Translations under genes and position numbers: made by a program
The notes under the pieces: model-generated
Databases searched by the model: none
Seen by the model: the letters and a program-made list of their open reading frames with translations, nothing else
What the model was told of the DNA's origin: nothing
Shown here: positions 28,501-41,792 of the stretch, one piece after another
How positions within the stretch are numbered: position 1 is the stretch's first letter
How the letters are laid out: each line of letters begins with the position of its first letter
Source of the DNA: Bolinopsis microptera
Lineage: Eukaryota > Ctenophora > Tentaculata > Lobata > Bolinopsidae
Reading direction: 5' to 3'
Length of the DNA stretch: 60,000 nucleotides
Assembly (NCBI RefSeq): GCF_026151205.1
Contig: NC_087074.1
Span: 13,603,167-13,663,166, forward strand

Positions 28501-31500
28501 TAGGACTGTGCTCTATAGGATCAATTCGTTACTCGAAACATCGTTCTAGAAAATAAAGAAGAATATCATTCTTCCAGACTTTAATATGGGTTACAGCAGT
28601 ATATTATCGAGAGGTAATCCGTCAGTTGAGCTCTTGCAACCTGTTTTCACACCGCTCTTTACGTAATTGCTAAATAATAGAACTGTAATAGCCACTTTCC
28701 CACACATCCCTATACAACAAGATCCGGTATATGGATCTCCTGTTCCCAAGAGAAGGTCTGTGTTTCACGTGGACCGGATCACCCATGTTTCCTCACCGGG
28801 CAACTGCAAAAAGGTACTGTTTCTTCCCACATAGGTCGCGGGACTGACAGATGTAGTGACAAAATGGCTACTTCCGTGTTTACTGGCCCAGCTGTGTCAG
28901 CGGGCCTTTTGTTTTCAAACTGCTAGTCTGCTCTAGACGGCTCAACCAGGTAATTTTAATTAATAAACCAATACACCTTTCCTCTGAATCTGACCGGAGA
29001 AGAGAGGTGTTACTTGTGCCTGGTTCGTTTGCTTTGTTTCCCCCTCACTGGAGTTGAAATATAACATGCCACCTTTTTGTAGAACTAGAACCTCTTATCA
29101 GATTTATCGTCCCTGTTCCCGGAGTGTTCATAGTGCATGCTCCAGGCACTATTAAACCTTAAAGTGACCTCTAAACGCTAGTCTCATGCAATTATCTTTA
29201 AACACGGTACTCCTTAGTCCTTACCAGCTTACCAAAACGGTAATCATTTATAAACGGTTAATATGCTTCAAACCACCATAATCCAATACTTAACAAACTT
29301 TAGAAAATATGAGATACTAATGATTAATATTGTATCTCTTAAAGATCGTTCGGCGCACCTACTCTCCTTCCCACGTGCAATTAATACTAACTATCCTGGA
29401 TCAGGGGGGCCTAACCTGGTTACCATGGTAACACGAGAAGAGCATGCACCTCCGTGTGGTCACGTGATGTTATTTTCTCACGGTGAGAAGAGAACCCCTA
29501 CCCCTCCTAACTATCTCTTAAATACACTTCATCTGATCACGTGTCAGTTATATTACTCACGAGATCTGTGTCTTGTGTTGCAATTGGTTACCGTTATCAC
29601 GACCGTGGGATTGCAATTAATCTTATTTTCAAGTTACTAGGGCGCTATTGTTGATTAGATTTGCTTCTTTTATTGGCCACTGGATCTGTTTGTCATTTCT
29701 TATTCTTATTCTATATTATGCATAATGCTTTTGGTAATGAAAATTGAGTATGTCAGAACATATGCCATAGTCTTTCCTTGAGTAGATGTCCAAAGTTCAA
29801 TCTGGGAAAGTTTTGACAATCTGAGATCATTACCCATTTGTCATAAGTTAGTAAGTCGTATAACGGTGCCTGTGACCTGTCCTGAATTTTGAGTCCGAAT
29901 TTTAGCTTTTTACACTTATCGAACATAGATGTTTGGCGCGTTTACTAGTTGCATTTGGCTAATAGTTTTTCCCCGGCCCGAGATTTGATTTCATGATTTT
30001 GATTTGATTTCAAATTTTCTTCCAACCCTTCTCCGGAATATATGTTCGAAAATGTCTTAAATTACTAGTCCGGTGGCACACATATGGCATATGTAAGGCA
30101 CCTGTGTGGCTGTCAATTCTGTCAGGCGGTTCTAGGGTGGTTCAAACGCGACTCTCAAGCGAAATTGTAGCCACAAACGAATATTTGATTGAGTTTAGAA
30201 ATATTCTCTGAAAATAACTGGAATATGCATTTACTCTTTAAAGATCGAGCCGTTTATCTTGCTGTAATACTTCTGCGGAATCGAGAAAAAATAGCCGCAA
30301 TTCAATAGACGTGCTGAACAATGGAATGAACAGCGAATATGAACTACCTGCTCGTGGATGTAATGAATCCTGAAAGCTTCAAAGAGCCACTCCGAGGCTG
30401 CCCATATGTTTGCTATCGGACAGGCAATATAAGAACGTCCGATCAATTATTTTTTATCTTCAGTCTAAGTCTGGAGGAGTGGAATGTTGCTGAAGCTGAT
30501 AAACAACAGACATTTTATTGACAATTTAATTGTTTTGCTTGAAATTTGTTTCTCAGTCGAGACTCGAGCGATCTCAGTTACAGATAGTTAAAAACAATCC
30601 ACGCTGAAACCAAACTTATTTTTAACAAGAAAAAACATGATACTGAATTTCTGAAATAAGTTAAATCTTGTTAATTATTTAAATTTATTTCACAGTTTCT
30701 AAAGTTATGCACAGTGTGAAAAAGGTTTTCTTGCGGACTACCTAGTGCTATGCAAAATCTAAAATAGCTTTGTTTTCTGTTTTACAAACTCTACTCTAGA
30801 CTTCAAGAGATACCAAATTGCTTATCAACGCGAAGATTCTTTCATCTTTGGTTTAAAATTTCGTGGCACGTGTTCAAGATGTCAGCAAGGGTTCTCTATC
30901 TCCAATATTTAATGAGATTTCTGGTCTTTCGTTTATTCTATGACAGAATTCACTTTTTCGAACAATTTCATAAATGACACTAGCTACTTAAAGAGATTCC
31001 GTCAATCGAAAGAATAAATGATTTAAGATTGGCAGACTTGAGAGACAAAACGTTTAAAATTATCACCCCTTGATGAATTCTATAACATGAATTTCGTCAG
31101 TGAAGTTAACTTTTACTTTAAGATGACGACAATGTTGTCTGATCTTGATACTCAATTTAAAGTTTATTATAGATCGTGCGAATAGAGCCTCAAGGTGGTG
31201 TATTATTCGCAGGCCTTGCCTCTTCTTTATTTAATTGGAATTTGACGTCAAGATGCAAGGTGTTCAATTATGGCCCCTAACAGCCGGTGTGTCTAATCTC
31301 TTGCTTCTCTGAGTGGGAAATCCTCCTCAAGAGATCAATCAACCACCCCCTTTAACTCTATCTACTAAAGGAAGTGATAACATTACTCACTAGCTTCCCA
31401 ATTTCAAGTTCCCAATTAGTTGCGATTTTCCCATCGGCTATTGACAGGTTCGCTGCTACCCGACCCGTCTGGTTTTATAATTTAATCTTCACACACCACT

Positions 31501-34500
31501 CACACGTGATCCCACCTAGAGCCTGTTATTGGATATTATCTTGTTTGTTGAAGGACCACCAAAGTTAGAATATATCCATCCCAATTAGCAATTCAATCAA
31601 CCGTAAATTAAGAAGTCAGCGTAGGGGAGTGTAATGAAATATATGGTGCCGTGTGATAATGGGTACCCAACACCAACATTACATGTCTCGTCGTCTCTCT
31701 TTGTTTCAAAACACAGGGGTACAGCCTTCATAGTTTATCTAATTCCGGAGAAACTGATCACATTTTGGGGACCTCATTAAAGTAGCTGACCCCTCGTTCA
31801 TGTTCATTTTGTGATCGCATTTCGGACGAACATAGGCTCGTTAACTGTTTGTAGCGTTCTTCTCATGGTTCTATCAATTAACTGGATTCTCATCAACCTC
31901 ATCACGTATCCCTTCCCAGTGGTATCAGTGTTCTTACAACTGCCACTTACCAGGCTGTTTCCCAAGCTATTCATTATCGATAATGGAGTTTTAAGCGGGC
32001 TGTGTCAACATATTGGTGATTAGCTCGTCACGCGGCTAGACTCCTCGGACATTTCTCACACTCAGCTGGCCTCTTTTCTCCGTACAACGCCACTATTCAG
32101 AGACTCTTTATTAATTGACACAAACTGAAACCTGGCAAATCAGCGGAGGGGCCTAACTTTGCTCCTGATCTCGACAAGCAGACAATAAACTAATTTTCTG
32201 ACAGACCACGTGGGGTGGCACGTGATAGCAGTGCTGTTACCTGGCAACGTGTACGGACTATGAACGTATCACCACGTGACTTGTTCTATCAAGCAGGTCC
32301 AGGGGTTTGTGCAAAATCGCAACAGTATTTAGCCTAATTGGTCTGGGGAGCGATAGAGAGTGTATCAAGCGTTCGGTGTTGGTGTTGTGATAGTCAGCAT
32401 ACCCGTGGCTAGTTAACCAGTTGTTCAGACACTTTGTCAGTGACTGGAGTGTTGATTACTCTGGTATGTTCTACACGTTTCATACGTCACTCTCTGGGTG
32501 AAATTTCTCGATATTTCTGATGACATTTTCATACGATCCCAATACCGATAACGTCATTGTCCGTTTCTCCTTTGTTAATCGGTATCATTTATTTTCGCTA
32601 GTCTTTGTTCCTGTTATAAGTTATTTCTGTTAGTCCCACTCTACCCAGACCATCCCTCTCCACCCTACGTCACGGGTCCTGCTAGACCACTTCCTTTCAC
32701 CACCAGGGGTTTTCTCTGGCCGGATCAGCTGGGCGCCGTGAAGTGCCCAAATATTAATTACAAGGATAAGGCGGATCGTTTAATTGCAATTATTTGTATT
32801 GCCCGCCGCTATCAACGACAACATTGACCAATAGAGAGCAAGTATTCTGGAAACGTACCAATCAGAGACAAGCTAATTGAGGTAACTGCTGGCCCCTCTT
32901 TTCCTCCTGTCTATAACGGTTGTACTGTGCAGCAGTATATCTGATCATCTGCTGTTTTGTTTAATCTCGATATAATCTGTCCCGATCAGGTATTGTCCTC
33001 ATGTTAACACCTAGTTATCAGTACTCGTATCTCGATATTACCAGATTACTTGTTGTGATCGTGGAGCGTGTTGCCACGTCTACCGTGTGAAGAGAACTTA
33101 AACTTACACCTTTTCCCACAGCTCCGTATCCCGTTCCCACACTTTCACTGATTAGCTACTGATAACGACGTTAAGAAGCGAAGCGGAATGTAATGATTCA
33201 CTTTATTAGATCCACCTACATCAATCCTCCTACATTATAATACTCCTACATCTTTTATAGATTACAATGCATTACCTATGTCACTTCTCCTGCTTGACAT
33301 TATCATTATTTTAATGCTCATCAATAACTAGCCACACCCACGCTGATGATCGTGCTCGTGTCTTATTATATTATACACATTATTAAGCTCCTGGCTGCGT
33401 TCTTCAATCCGCTTTCTATGGCGATTGTTCTCGTCTCGTGTCGGCTATCATTGCTTAGTTCAGTATATAAATATCTTTTGTTCAGTTCGCTTTGTGTGTT
33501 GCAGTCGATGGAGGTCATCACATGGCAGCGGCAGCGGCGATTATTTTGTATCTGGACGAATTAGTACTTCTCGTTTTGTCTTAAACGCCTTTTTGTTGTG
33601 TCACTTTACTCGTGGTAGATAAAGAGAATGACAGCCATAATTTGGTGTTTTGTGAGCCGTTTAGATGATTGTAAAACATGTGCTGATCTCATTGTGTTTA
33701 CATTTAGACCTATGATAGTTGCTCAATGCTCGTATTGTGCTGCGAAATAAGGTTATAGCGGTGGTGTGGAACTATTTATAGCAACGGCCGGGAAATCGGC
33801 CGTTTTTTAAATAATATGTTTTGCGAGGACATCTAGGCGGCTAAGATATTAGAAAATATTCGTGAATTTAGTAGATTTCCTTCGGACTCCGCACATTCCT
33901 TTTAAACACTAATTTCGGGAATTTGCTAAAATTTGTTTGAATTTGCTAAAATTTGTTTTAATTTGCTAGCGATCACGCACTGTTCTTTCAATAATATCAC
34001 GCCCATTCCAGCAACTATCATTCTCTATGGAATTATTTGCAAATCTAATTCACCGTTCAAGCTTTAACACGCATTCTTTCTCTCAAAAACATTTTGCCAA
34101 GTTCCTGGGATGTACCACTTCCTATTCAAAATTACTTATCTCCACCCACGCGACAGCTGGACTAAGGATATCACCGCAAAAACTCGAGTTGTGGAATGTA
34201 TTTTTAGTACTGACGATCCCTTTGACATTATTGCGACCCGTGCCGGTGTAAGGCGACATAATTAGGTTTGATTTTCCAGGGGAGAGAAAACACGTTCATT
34301 CCACATTCCTAGCAATCTTTCACGGAGGAGATTCATTATCTCGCATATATTGCAAGAAAGATGATAATGTCGAATACATACTCAAGTAATATATTATAGG
34401 CGGGTATAACACGCCTTTAATTCAATCTGGCCCCGGTCAACCCTTGGCCTGCATGTGGCACTCTGATAACCCTTCTTCGTAATTCTTATTTCTTTGCGTA

Positions 34501-35677
34501 CGATTAATTATTTTTGGCCGTTGTCCCTATTTTTCGGATAGGTCTGTGTTGTGCTGAATGGTAAGGGAACCCGAAACCAAACACCAGAGGGATTTCTGAA
34601 ACCCTATATGCCGAGATAGAGTCGACTCGGCACACGCTTTACGACATCCAATAATTCGTCCCTAATTCCAGGGGCTTGTATATCAATGTGGAAGTCTCGG
34701 AGCACGCCAGATTTTAGCGATAATTCATTATCACACTGTGCGCATGCTTCTAGTTCTAGTAAGACTGGACCCTTCCAGCGTGCTCCGCTTATTGTCTCGA
34801 TATAATCTGCAGACTTTTGCCCTCAGCTTTTCCAACCTCTGCACTTTTCCCTCTCTCTCACTTTAACGTTGCTATTATTAACTTGTTAACGGGGTAAATA
34901 AACCATTCCGCCTCGTCTACACCTAATTATAACTCGTGTGAACTAATTACTGATTTGGTTCCGTGATCGGGTTAACGTCTGGCTTCTCTAACCGTTGACA
35001 GGACCTCTGTATAATATCAGATCTGTTCTCACACGATACTACAACATTGTACATCTCCCCGCCTCGCCTGGTCGGCTGGCAGTGTCATCTCCCCTAACCG
35101 GCTGTGTTCAGTGTCCCGCGTCGTAACAATGCTGTTTTAACTCTTGCCATATTTCGTCAACTAAAGTCGATTCTACTCGGACATAATACCATGACCATAT
35201 ACAGTGTAGTCTATCGGGTCCTGGGCTTTGCGGCTTGTTCTGCTGTACATGATTTGTCGCTTATTTTGCCATATGCCGTGATACTCTTATATTGCTACTT
35301 ATTAACTTAACGAAACTTGATGCCACTTTTTAAAACTTTTTCTGTTTTTAATCTGTCGGTTTTATTTCATTTCCCTTATCTGTCAAATCTAAATTGTCTG
35401 CGTGACGTTTAAACCGTTAACTTTAAAATATTTTATTCAGTTCCATAAGAGAATATCCTAAATTGATTTGTGTCCTGTTGTAAATCGATGTATTTAAGAG
35501 TTGCGTCGTAATCCACACGCCTCGTTTAAAATTATCACTTTAGCAATGAAATGTTTGACACTATACCTAAATGATTAGCTGATTATCTGATGATAGAATT
35601 AAGTGTTAAAGATTAGTAATAATTTCTGTACTGAGAATTCTCAATTAACCATACCCCATTTCTAGGTATTGACAGCT
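25581..35677. other. 10-kb gene desert upstream of the GPCR
   Basis: No coding exon could be supported. Open frames of up to about 125 codons are isolated and lack recognisable domains. From about 28 to 35 kb the sequence is more GC-balanced and could include 5'UTR exons or regulatory DNA of the GPCR gene, but nothing specific can be claimed. A short perfect palindrome (10-bp arms, CGT loop) lies near 27498-27520. No tRNA- or rRNA-like structure was recognised. Confidence 0.45.
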
Positions 35678-37459
35678 ATGGAAATAACAGAATACGATCT
35701 GGTGACTCATGGGAACATTGCCTATACCATGTTCTTCTCCCTTGTGTTCCTGTTGGTCATTGCTGTGAACGTCATTCTCCTCATCATTTTCATCAGGTAT
35801 GATTAGCTTAATTTTGATGCTATTTTTCAAAGTTATCGAATATGATCCTTGTTAAAAAGGATTTTTAACAAGGATCATATCGATTAAAATTCTGATCGAC
35901 AAAATAAGATATGATTCGCAGTGCCTTTAATATAACTCTTTTTGAACAAATCTCTTCCCAGGAACCCAGTCCTCATCTCCCCTTCCCAACTACTCTACAT
36001 CAACCTCTCCTGCACCAACATAACCCTGGCTCTGTTCTCCATGACGTTCGGAGTAGTAACTCTCATCAGCAACAAGTGGATATTTCCTGGCCTGGTCTGT
36101 CACCTGGTGGGTTTCTTCAACAGCTGCTTCATACACATGGTAATGTTCACTGCGTTCCATGTCCTCAACGAGCGGTATCATTACAGAATGAACAGTCGAC
36201 GGCACTGCAAGTTGTACACCACCAAGAGGATCGGTATCAATATCACCGTGTTCTGGGTTGTCTGCACGGTGTTGTCCGTCCTGCCCCTCATCCCCGGACT
36301 AGGCAGCTACACTTACCACTCTAATGTGGGAACATGCCACTCTCCCACCTCCTTATTAGGAATCATACCCACTATCACAAACTCTATATATATCGTCTTG
36401 TGGCTCTTCATTACCTTTAACCTGGTGACCTTACCCCGGGTATCGTTACCAGACGCACTGAAACATAAGCGATCTAAAGGTGCCACCTTTCTGCCCCAAC
36501 TGGTGACTTCTGGGGTTTACACCTTGGCTGCTGTTGCCTCAGTTATCTTCGTCGTTCTGGACAAAGCAGCAGATTTGCCAGAAAATATAACTGTGGCCCT
36601 GGAGAGGACATCACTTCTTCTCACCTACTCCTCCATGATCCTGATGCCGATATCAGTGGTTTCGTTTAGCCCCGAGCTGAGGTTGGGGTTGAAAGAGTTA
36701 TTGAAGAAGGGCGGTGACTTGTCTAAATACGAGCAAATCGACCAGAGTCAACGCCAACTTGTTTCTCCAGAGTTTCCAAAGTAAGCTGCAATTCTTTAAC
36801 CTTTACACTTTACTAATATTCAGTATCGATTTGTGCTTTGTAAATCTTAAATTTTTAACGCTTCTTCAAATTCTTAACTCAGTTAGTTTGATCTAAAAAT
36901 TGTGGGAATATTCCAGACGGCAGTAATATTGCCGCCTCCCGCTGGAAAACATTACACAGGTCCACTATCCGCCCACTAATCTGATAACTTTCCTGACAGG
37001 AACGCAGCCCAAGGTCAAGTCATTTATCCGGACAAGAATCAGATGATACCCCCTCAAGTGCGCGGCTACCCACGACCAGTGTACACTCGACCAGTTCGGT
37101 ACGAAGTGTACCGTCCCTCCCCCGCCGACCCCCGGTGTGCTCATCCCATCGACCCCAGAGTTCCCCGGCCGGTCAGACAGGTTCACAGGTCCCACAGCAC
37201 AGTGGGGTACATGCAGAGGCATCATCGAGCTCTTCACACCGGACAAAGGTCCCAGTCCCTGAACCGAGTTTCAGAACCCCAGAATATCGAGATGTGCACC
37301 ATGAAGCAGAGCGGAGCCTCCGCCGTTCCCACTCCTAGATCTATACCTAGATCTGAGAGCACGGTTCCGTGTGACAAGATTGCTACCACCGGCAAGGGTA
37401 ACACGGCTACTTCCAGTGTTGCTTCTTCCTCTACCGTCGCTGATATCGTAGACTTGTAA
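35678..37459 (+). CDS. Class A (rhodopsin-like) orphan GPCR, 3 exons
   Basis: A seven-transmembrane receptor. Exons 35678-35796, 35962-36780 and 37000-37459 have GT-AG junctions and matching phases and give 465 residues. Exon 1 holds a short extracellular N-terminus and TM1. Exon 2 holds TM2-TM7, with an NERYHYR motif in place of DRY after TM3 and a cysteine in the second outer loop (GTCHSP). TM7 (ILMPISVVSF) lacks the usual NPxxY, and no retinal-binding lysine is apparent, so an opsin is unlikely. Exon 3 codes for a 150-residue cytoplasmic tail rich in Pro, Arg and Ser, with many RxxS-type and SxS sites that could be kinase or arrestin targets. The ligand is unknown. The gene is convergent with the p53-U2AF1-RB block and separated from it by repeat clusters. 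Confidence 0.88.
35840..35880. repeat. Perfect 19-bp hairpin with GGA loop in GPCR intron 1
   Basis: Arms 35840-35858 and 35862-35880 are exact complements separated by three bases (GGA). The hairpin sits 44 bases after the exon 1 donor and would form a stable RNA stem in the 165-nt intron. Confidence 0.9.
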
Positions 37460-38080
37460 TCAGTGGAAATTTTGAACCGTCGTTGTTCTACAACTACAGA
37501 CTGTCCAGTGTCCAGGACTGCCAAGAATTGAATTATAAATGAATCAAACAATCGAAAGACTTATTTATTCTGTCTGTTTTTTTTTTGACAAAAGAATCTT
37601 TTGTTACAAAGCAGGTTTATTTGTATTTGTAAAATGTAATATTATTTGATTTTATAGTAAGCCCAAAACCTTGATCCTATTTCTTAATTTGTTCTACGGT
37701 TGTAATTATAATAGGTCCATCGTGTTTTATGGTAAGGTTTCATAAAACACACCTTAATTCCGCAACATTATAGTCAGAATCAGCTGTCTGACGTTAAACG
37801 GATTTTCTTTCAGAAGCATCCGGATAGCAACTAGTTGTAGGAGACATTACTGCTTTACTAGGCTTCCTGCAGAACACGATGAGCAGCTACAAACCTGTCA
37901 ATTTGTAATGGAACAGTTCTACTCAACTTGTCAGCGGTATTCTGCCAATTAAAATATTGGCTATACCACGTAATTTTATTGTTTCATGTTGCAACCAATA
38001 CCCATTCGTGCATGAGTCCACTGCTAAATACGATGCCAGAACCAAAATAAAAATGCTACCATACATTATTTTGTATCACG
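37460..38080. other. 3' flank of the GPCR gene
   Basis: AT-rich sequence after the stop codon, likely the 3'UTR and flank. No further coding exon was seen. Confidence 0.5.
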
Positions 38081-38175
38081 TCGTGATCCCCACGGTCGTT
38101 TAACCCCTTAATCGTTCTGACGATACAGGGAGAGCCGCGCACTCGTGCGCGGCGGGTCATACAACTTATGACAAG
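38081..38175. repeat. Hairpin repeat, type A, copy 1
   Basis: A unit of about 95 bp runs from a TATCACGTCGTGAT-like palindrome through CCACGGTCGTTT and GATACAGGG to the hairpin GCCGCGCAC-TC-GTGCGCGGC, then GGGTCATACAAC. Other copies are at about 38570-38665 (same strand) and within 42249-42415 (opposite strand). Confidence 0.8.
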
Positions 38176-38517
38176 CATTATCTTAACTTTTAGCTTACCT
38201 GGGGACCCTAGGCTATATCAATATCATATATAATGTTCATAAACATATGAAGAGAGATTCGGCGGAATGACAGGCTGCGAGCGCCGCTCAGTAATTTCCA
38301 TAATGCTTCTTAATCACAATTCATGAGAGCAAAGCTTTTGCTTTGATCACATATTACGTGATCACTTTTTGGCCAATTTTTAAAAGCGCTGGTACAGTGA
38401 TTTTCAGTGTTCATGTACTGGCCAGGGAGCCGACGAATTTCTTGCGGTTGTTAAAACACGTAGTCAGTAGTGGCAAATCTTTTATAGCAACGACTCTCGT
38501 GAGGTGGACTTGACTTT

Positions 38518-38690
38518 CGTTCCAATAATCAGGACCGTCGACGAGTCCAACTCGGCGCGCGTCCTGGTAGGTTGTTGTATCACGTTGTGATACCCACGGT
38601 CGTTTCACTAGGTGACGATACAGGGGGAGCCGCGCACTTCGTGCGCGGCGGGTCATACTGCATACAACATATGATCTGACAAGCAGGTTG
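38518..38690. repeat. Composite hairpin repeat (types B and A joined)
   Basis: A type B unit (GACGAGTCCAACTCGGCGCGCGTCCTGGTAGGTT orientation) runs straight into a type A unit whose hairpin has a TTC loop (GCCGCGCAC-TTC-GTGCGCGGC). The same pairing, in other arrangements, recurs at 42249-42415. Confidence 0.75.
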
Positions 38691-38729
38691 TAAACCTACA
38701 AATATTGACTTGCTCGATCTAACTTGACG

Positions 38730-39335
38730 TGGACGGATGTTACTCGCCTAAATTTCTTCGAAGTAGCGCTCGTGCCGCTTTCTTCTCGATATATTTGCCC
38801 ATGCCCGAGGCTTAGATTGACCATTGTTAATGGTTTCACATAGCCATGTGCCTACGCGTACTGCGTGACGCGCTTGTTTCACAAGTAGGATACTTTGCCG
38901 CCTCCGGCGGTCGCGCGCTACTGCAAGCGAGATCAGGGCTCTGGTTAGAGCAAGGTAATGGTCTGGCCCGGCGCGCGCTACTTCGAGAAGAAAGCGGCGC
39001 GCGCTACTTCGAAGAAATTTAGACGAGTAACATCCGTCAAAGATGCTACAAAGTAGCGTGCGCCGGGTTAATCCATTAACAATGGTCAAGCTCTAATTTA
39101 ACTAACAATAACCAGAGCCGCTCACGCTTGCAGTAGCAGTAGACTCACCATATATAATTGTATATCATGTATGGTTAGGTGTTGTCCATTGTTAATGGAC
39201 TAGCCCGGCGAGCACTACTTTGTAGCACTTGCCTCGGGCCATATAAATGATAATATCATTTCGAGAAGAAATAAGAAAGCGAGGCGCGCTCTACTTCGTA
39301 ATAAATTTAGACCAGTAATATAACATCCGTCAACT
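38730..39335. repeat. Interleaved inverted repeats, type C
   Basis: A segment of about 53 bp at 38731-38786 returns in inverted form at 38983-39035, and a segment around TTGACCATTGTTAATGG (about 38817) returns inverted at about 39072. The order is A-B-A'-B', interleaved rather than nested. A further diverged copy covers 39185-39335. The interior holds CCGCC-TCC-GGCGG hairpins and CGCGCGCTACT motifs. Confidence 0.75.
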
Positions 39336-39464
39336 TCACAGAATCACAGCACACAGATGAGGACAGAAAATGGATGACATAAAAATACAATTTGCTGGAG
39401 CTGAATAAACTTATATTCAACTATAATATACATCACGTTTACTTCCAAAAATGTAAGTTTACAA

Positions 39465-39565
39465 CCTACCAGGACGCGGACGCGCGCCGAGTTGGACTCG
39501 TCGAGTTGGACTCGTCGACGGTCCAATATATGGAACAGATATTTTACGAGTATCACCCGTTAAAA
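39465..39565. repeat. Hairpin repeat, type B copy
   Basis: Contains TTTACAACCTACCAGGACG, then GCGCGCCGAGTTGGACTCGTCGA (the GTTGGACTCGTCGA segment partly doubled), then the ATATATGGAACAGATATTTT stretch and the end CACCCGTTAA. Near-identical to 41703-41792. Confidence 0.8.
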
Positions 39566-40544
39566 GTTAAATTTCACTGACACTTTATATCAGGCTTTTA
39601 CTTAAAATAGTTTATATTTCCTGGCCTGGATCCTGGTGTACGTTGTCATTACATACTTGCTATTCACATAGCAATGTGTGTTCGCGTACTGCATGACGTA
39701 GTACAGGCTCTTACGGGCAAAAAGACGTGTTTTCTGCTACGAGTTTAGAGAAATAACCGCTAATTGGACACAATAGTATGATGTCTAAGGATCGATAATA
39801 TGTTAAGAAGTATAAATTTGGCCTTATTAGTCACGTGCTATACCAATGCGCGTTTTAAACTTTGACAGTCTATTACTCTAAGGCAAATAGAGTAATTATA
39901 TTCATATTTTGTCAGCAATAAGATCACATTATTTTCTATTTAGTGTGAAAATATGAGCTAGAACGGACATAATCTCGCTGAGTTATAGCTGTTTGAAATT
40001 TATGATGAACGCGCGGGTGCCAATTGATAACAACTAAATGCTTTTGCGCGTAGTGCGCGTCGAAAATTTGGCAAAAACGCTTGCGGAGTGAAAATATTCA
40101 AACTTCGATCAAGTATATGAAGTGGGTACTTCTCGGAAAGGAAAAATTTAGGCAAACACGATGTGACTATTTTTGGGTTGATTTAATACAACTGCAAAAA
40201 ATTATTCAAACTTCAAGCAAAAAAATCAAAATTTTTACCACTTTTTTGGATTTTTACCTCAGAACAAATAGAGGGATTTGTTTTATTTTTATACAATCTT
40301 GTGCGGCTGTCTTTTAGCTATCTTTATGCAAGTTTTGCCGACATGCCAATAAAATTAACTTGCTCAAAATATCAAAAAACATGGTTTTTTGGCCTATTTT
40401 TGGCCCAAAAATCGGTTTTTTGCGATTTTACCCCAGAACAATCAGTCCAATCATCTTGAAACCACTTTCAATCGAATCTACGGTCAAAAATACGTCTAGT
40501 AAGGTGTATCTGGGGTCCCTAAGGTATCGAGCAGACAATGCCCG

Positions 40545-41000
40545 TAAGAGCCTCTACTAACGGGCTTGTTTTACATAACAAGTAGAATCCTGTGCCGCCT
40601 TCGGTGGTCGCGCGCGCTACTGCAAGCGAGAGGGCTCTGGTTCGAGCAATACTTGTTATTGAATTTGATACACGTTCGAGTTTGACGTTGGATATCCAAT
40701 ATCTCTTTCACAGAAATGAGAAAGAGCCTTTTCGGCCGGCCGGCGCGAAAAAAGATTTGCACCGTGTATCACTATCAATGATCAAACTTAATACGTACAT
40801 GTTTGATGTTGCTGCATTTGTGGTTTATATTTTGAAAACGAGCAGTATGCAGCAGTTAACTTTAAGTACTTCGGAGCCCTTCTATAAGTTCATAGGTTTA
40901 TAATTTACAAAGACGCGCGCCGAGTTGGACTCTTCGACGGTCTTGAAACGTATTATTATTTTATACGAGTATCACTATCACCCGTTAATTATAAGCATAA
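40545..41000. repeat. Type C-like and type B-like repeat copies
   Basis: 40570-40655 repeats the element part around 38868-38960 (hairpin CCGCC-TTC-GGTGG, then CGCGCGCTACTGCAAGCGAGA). 40905-40990 is a diverged type B copy ending in the same CACCCGTTAA sequence. No promoter or RNA-gene boxes were recognised. Confidence 0.65.
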
Positions 41001-41034
41001 CGTAATACTAACAACAGGGGAAATAGTTGTACAA

Positions 41035-41150
41035 ATAGTTGTAGCGCGATGCACTACTGGGTCGCGCGCGCATCAAATAATGCTTCTCGCAACCTTAAGC
41101 AGATCGGCGAGATGCGAAGGATTGACATCGTCAATCAAGGGAAATAGATG
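41035..41150. repeat. Type D repeat copy
   Basis: Starts near TTGTAGCGCGATGC and ends near TTGACATCGTCAATCAA, which is itself palindromic (TTGACATCGTCAA). A second copy lies at about 41928-42040 inside the GPCR pseudogene region. Confidence 0.7.
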
Positions 41151-41702
41151 AAGTAACGACCATGAGCAACTGCCATTGCTATGTAATGTTTAATGGATCA
41201 ATTAGATAATTATTGTACAAATACTACTTCACGATATCCAATCAACTAAAAAACGAATCAGTTTTGGCAACGGTATGACTATGAGCGTTTATAATAGTTC
41301 ACCTACTATAACTGTAGGACCTACTAATACTATACTACAGTATTGAGTATGTGGACATAAATTAGATTCGTCAATTCTTAGTATAATATTGACATACGTT
41401 GCATGCCACTTTTCGCGCGCGAAGCGCGCGCCGCCGAAGGCGGATAAAGGTATATATATCTCTGATAAAAGGCATATATATCTCTGATATTTGGGATACG
41501 TAACATGTATCAAGTATAATAATCCACTCACCACTACCAGGCAAAATGGCGATCTTGAGTACAGGAGGAACCAGTTCTCCAAACATCATCCTCACCAGAG
41601 TCACCACCATCCTCTCCCTCTGCTTGCTGCTGCATCCTCGATCAACCCTCCTTAACCTATACTACTGAAAACGAGGACAGTGAATGTGATACTGATAGTT
41701 GT

Positions 41703-41792
41703 AGGTTTACAACCTACCAGGACGCGCGCCGAGTTGGACTCGTCGACGGTCCAATATATGGAACAGATATTTTACGAGTATCACCCGTTAAT
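41703..41792. mobile_element. Type B element with about 11-bp target duplication
   Basis: The unit begins with the perfect palindrome GTAGGTTTACAACCTAC, carries GCGCGCCGAGTTGGACTCGTCGA and ends CACCCGTTAA. The host sequence ATACTGATAGT occurs on both sides (near 41690-41702 and 41791-41802), so this small unit transposed into older sequence. It codes for nothing and has no poly(A) tail. Confidence 0.7.

Noticed and set aside
29263-29640. 125-codon plus-strand frame
   Set aside because: Longest isolated frame of the gene desert, but codon use and composition look random and no domain is visible.
38081-41150. tRNA or other RNA-gene candidates in the GC hairpins
   Set aside because: Stems have 2-3-nt loops and no anticodon arm, A/B boxes or terminator; they fit repeats and not tRNA genes.
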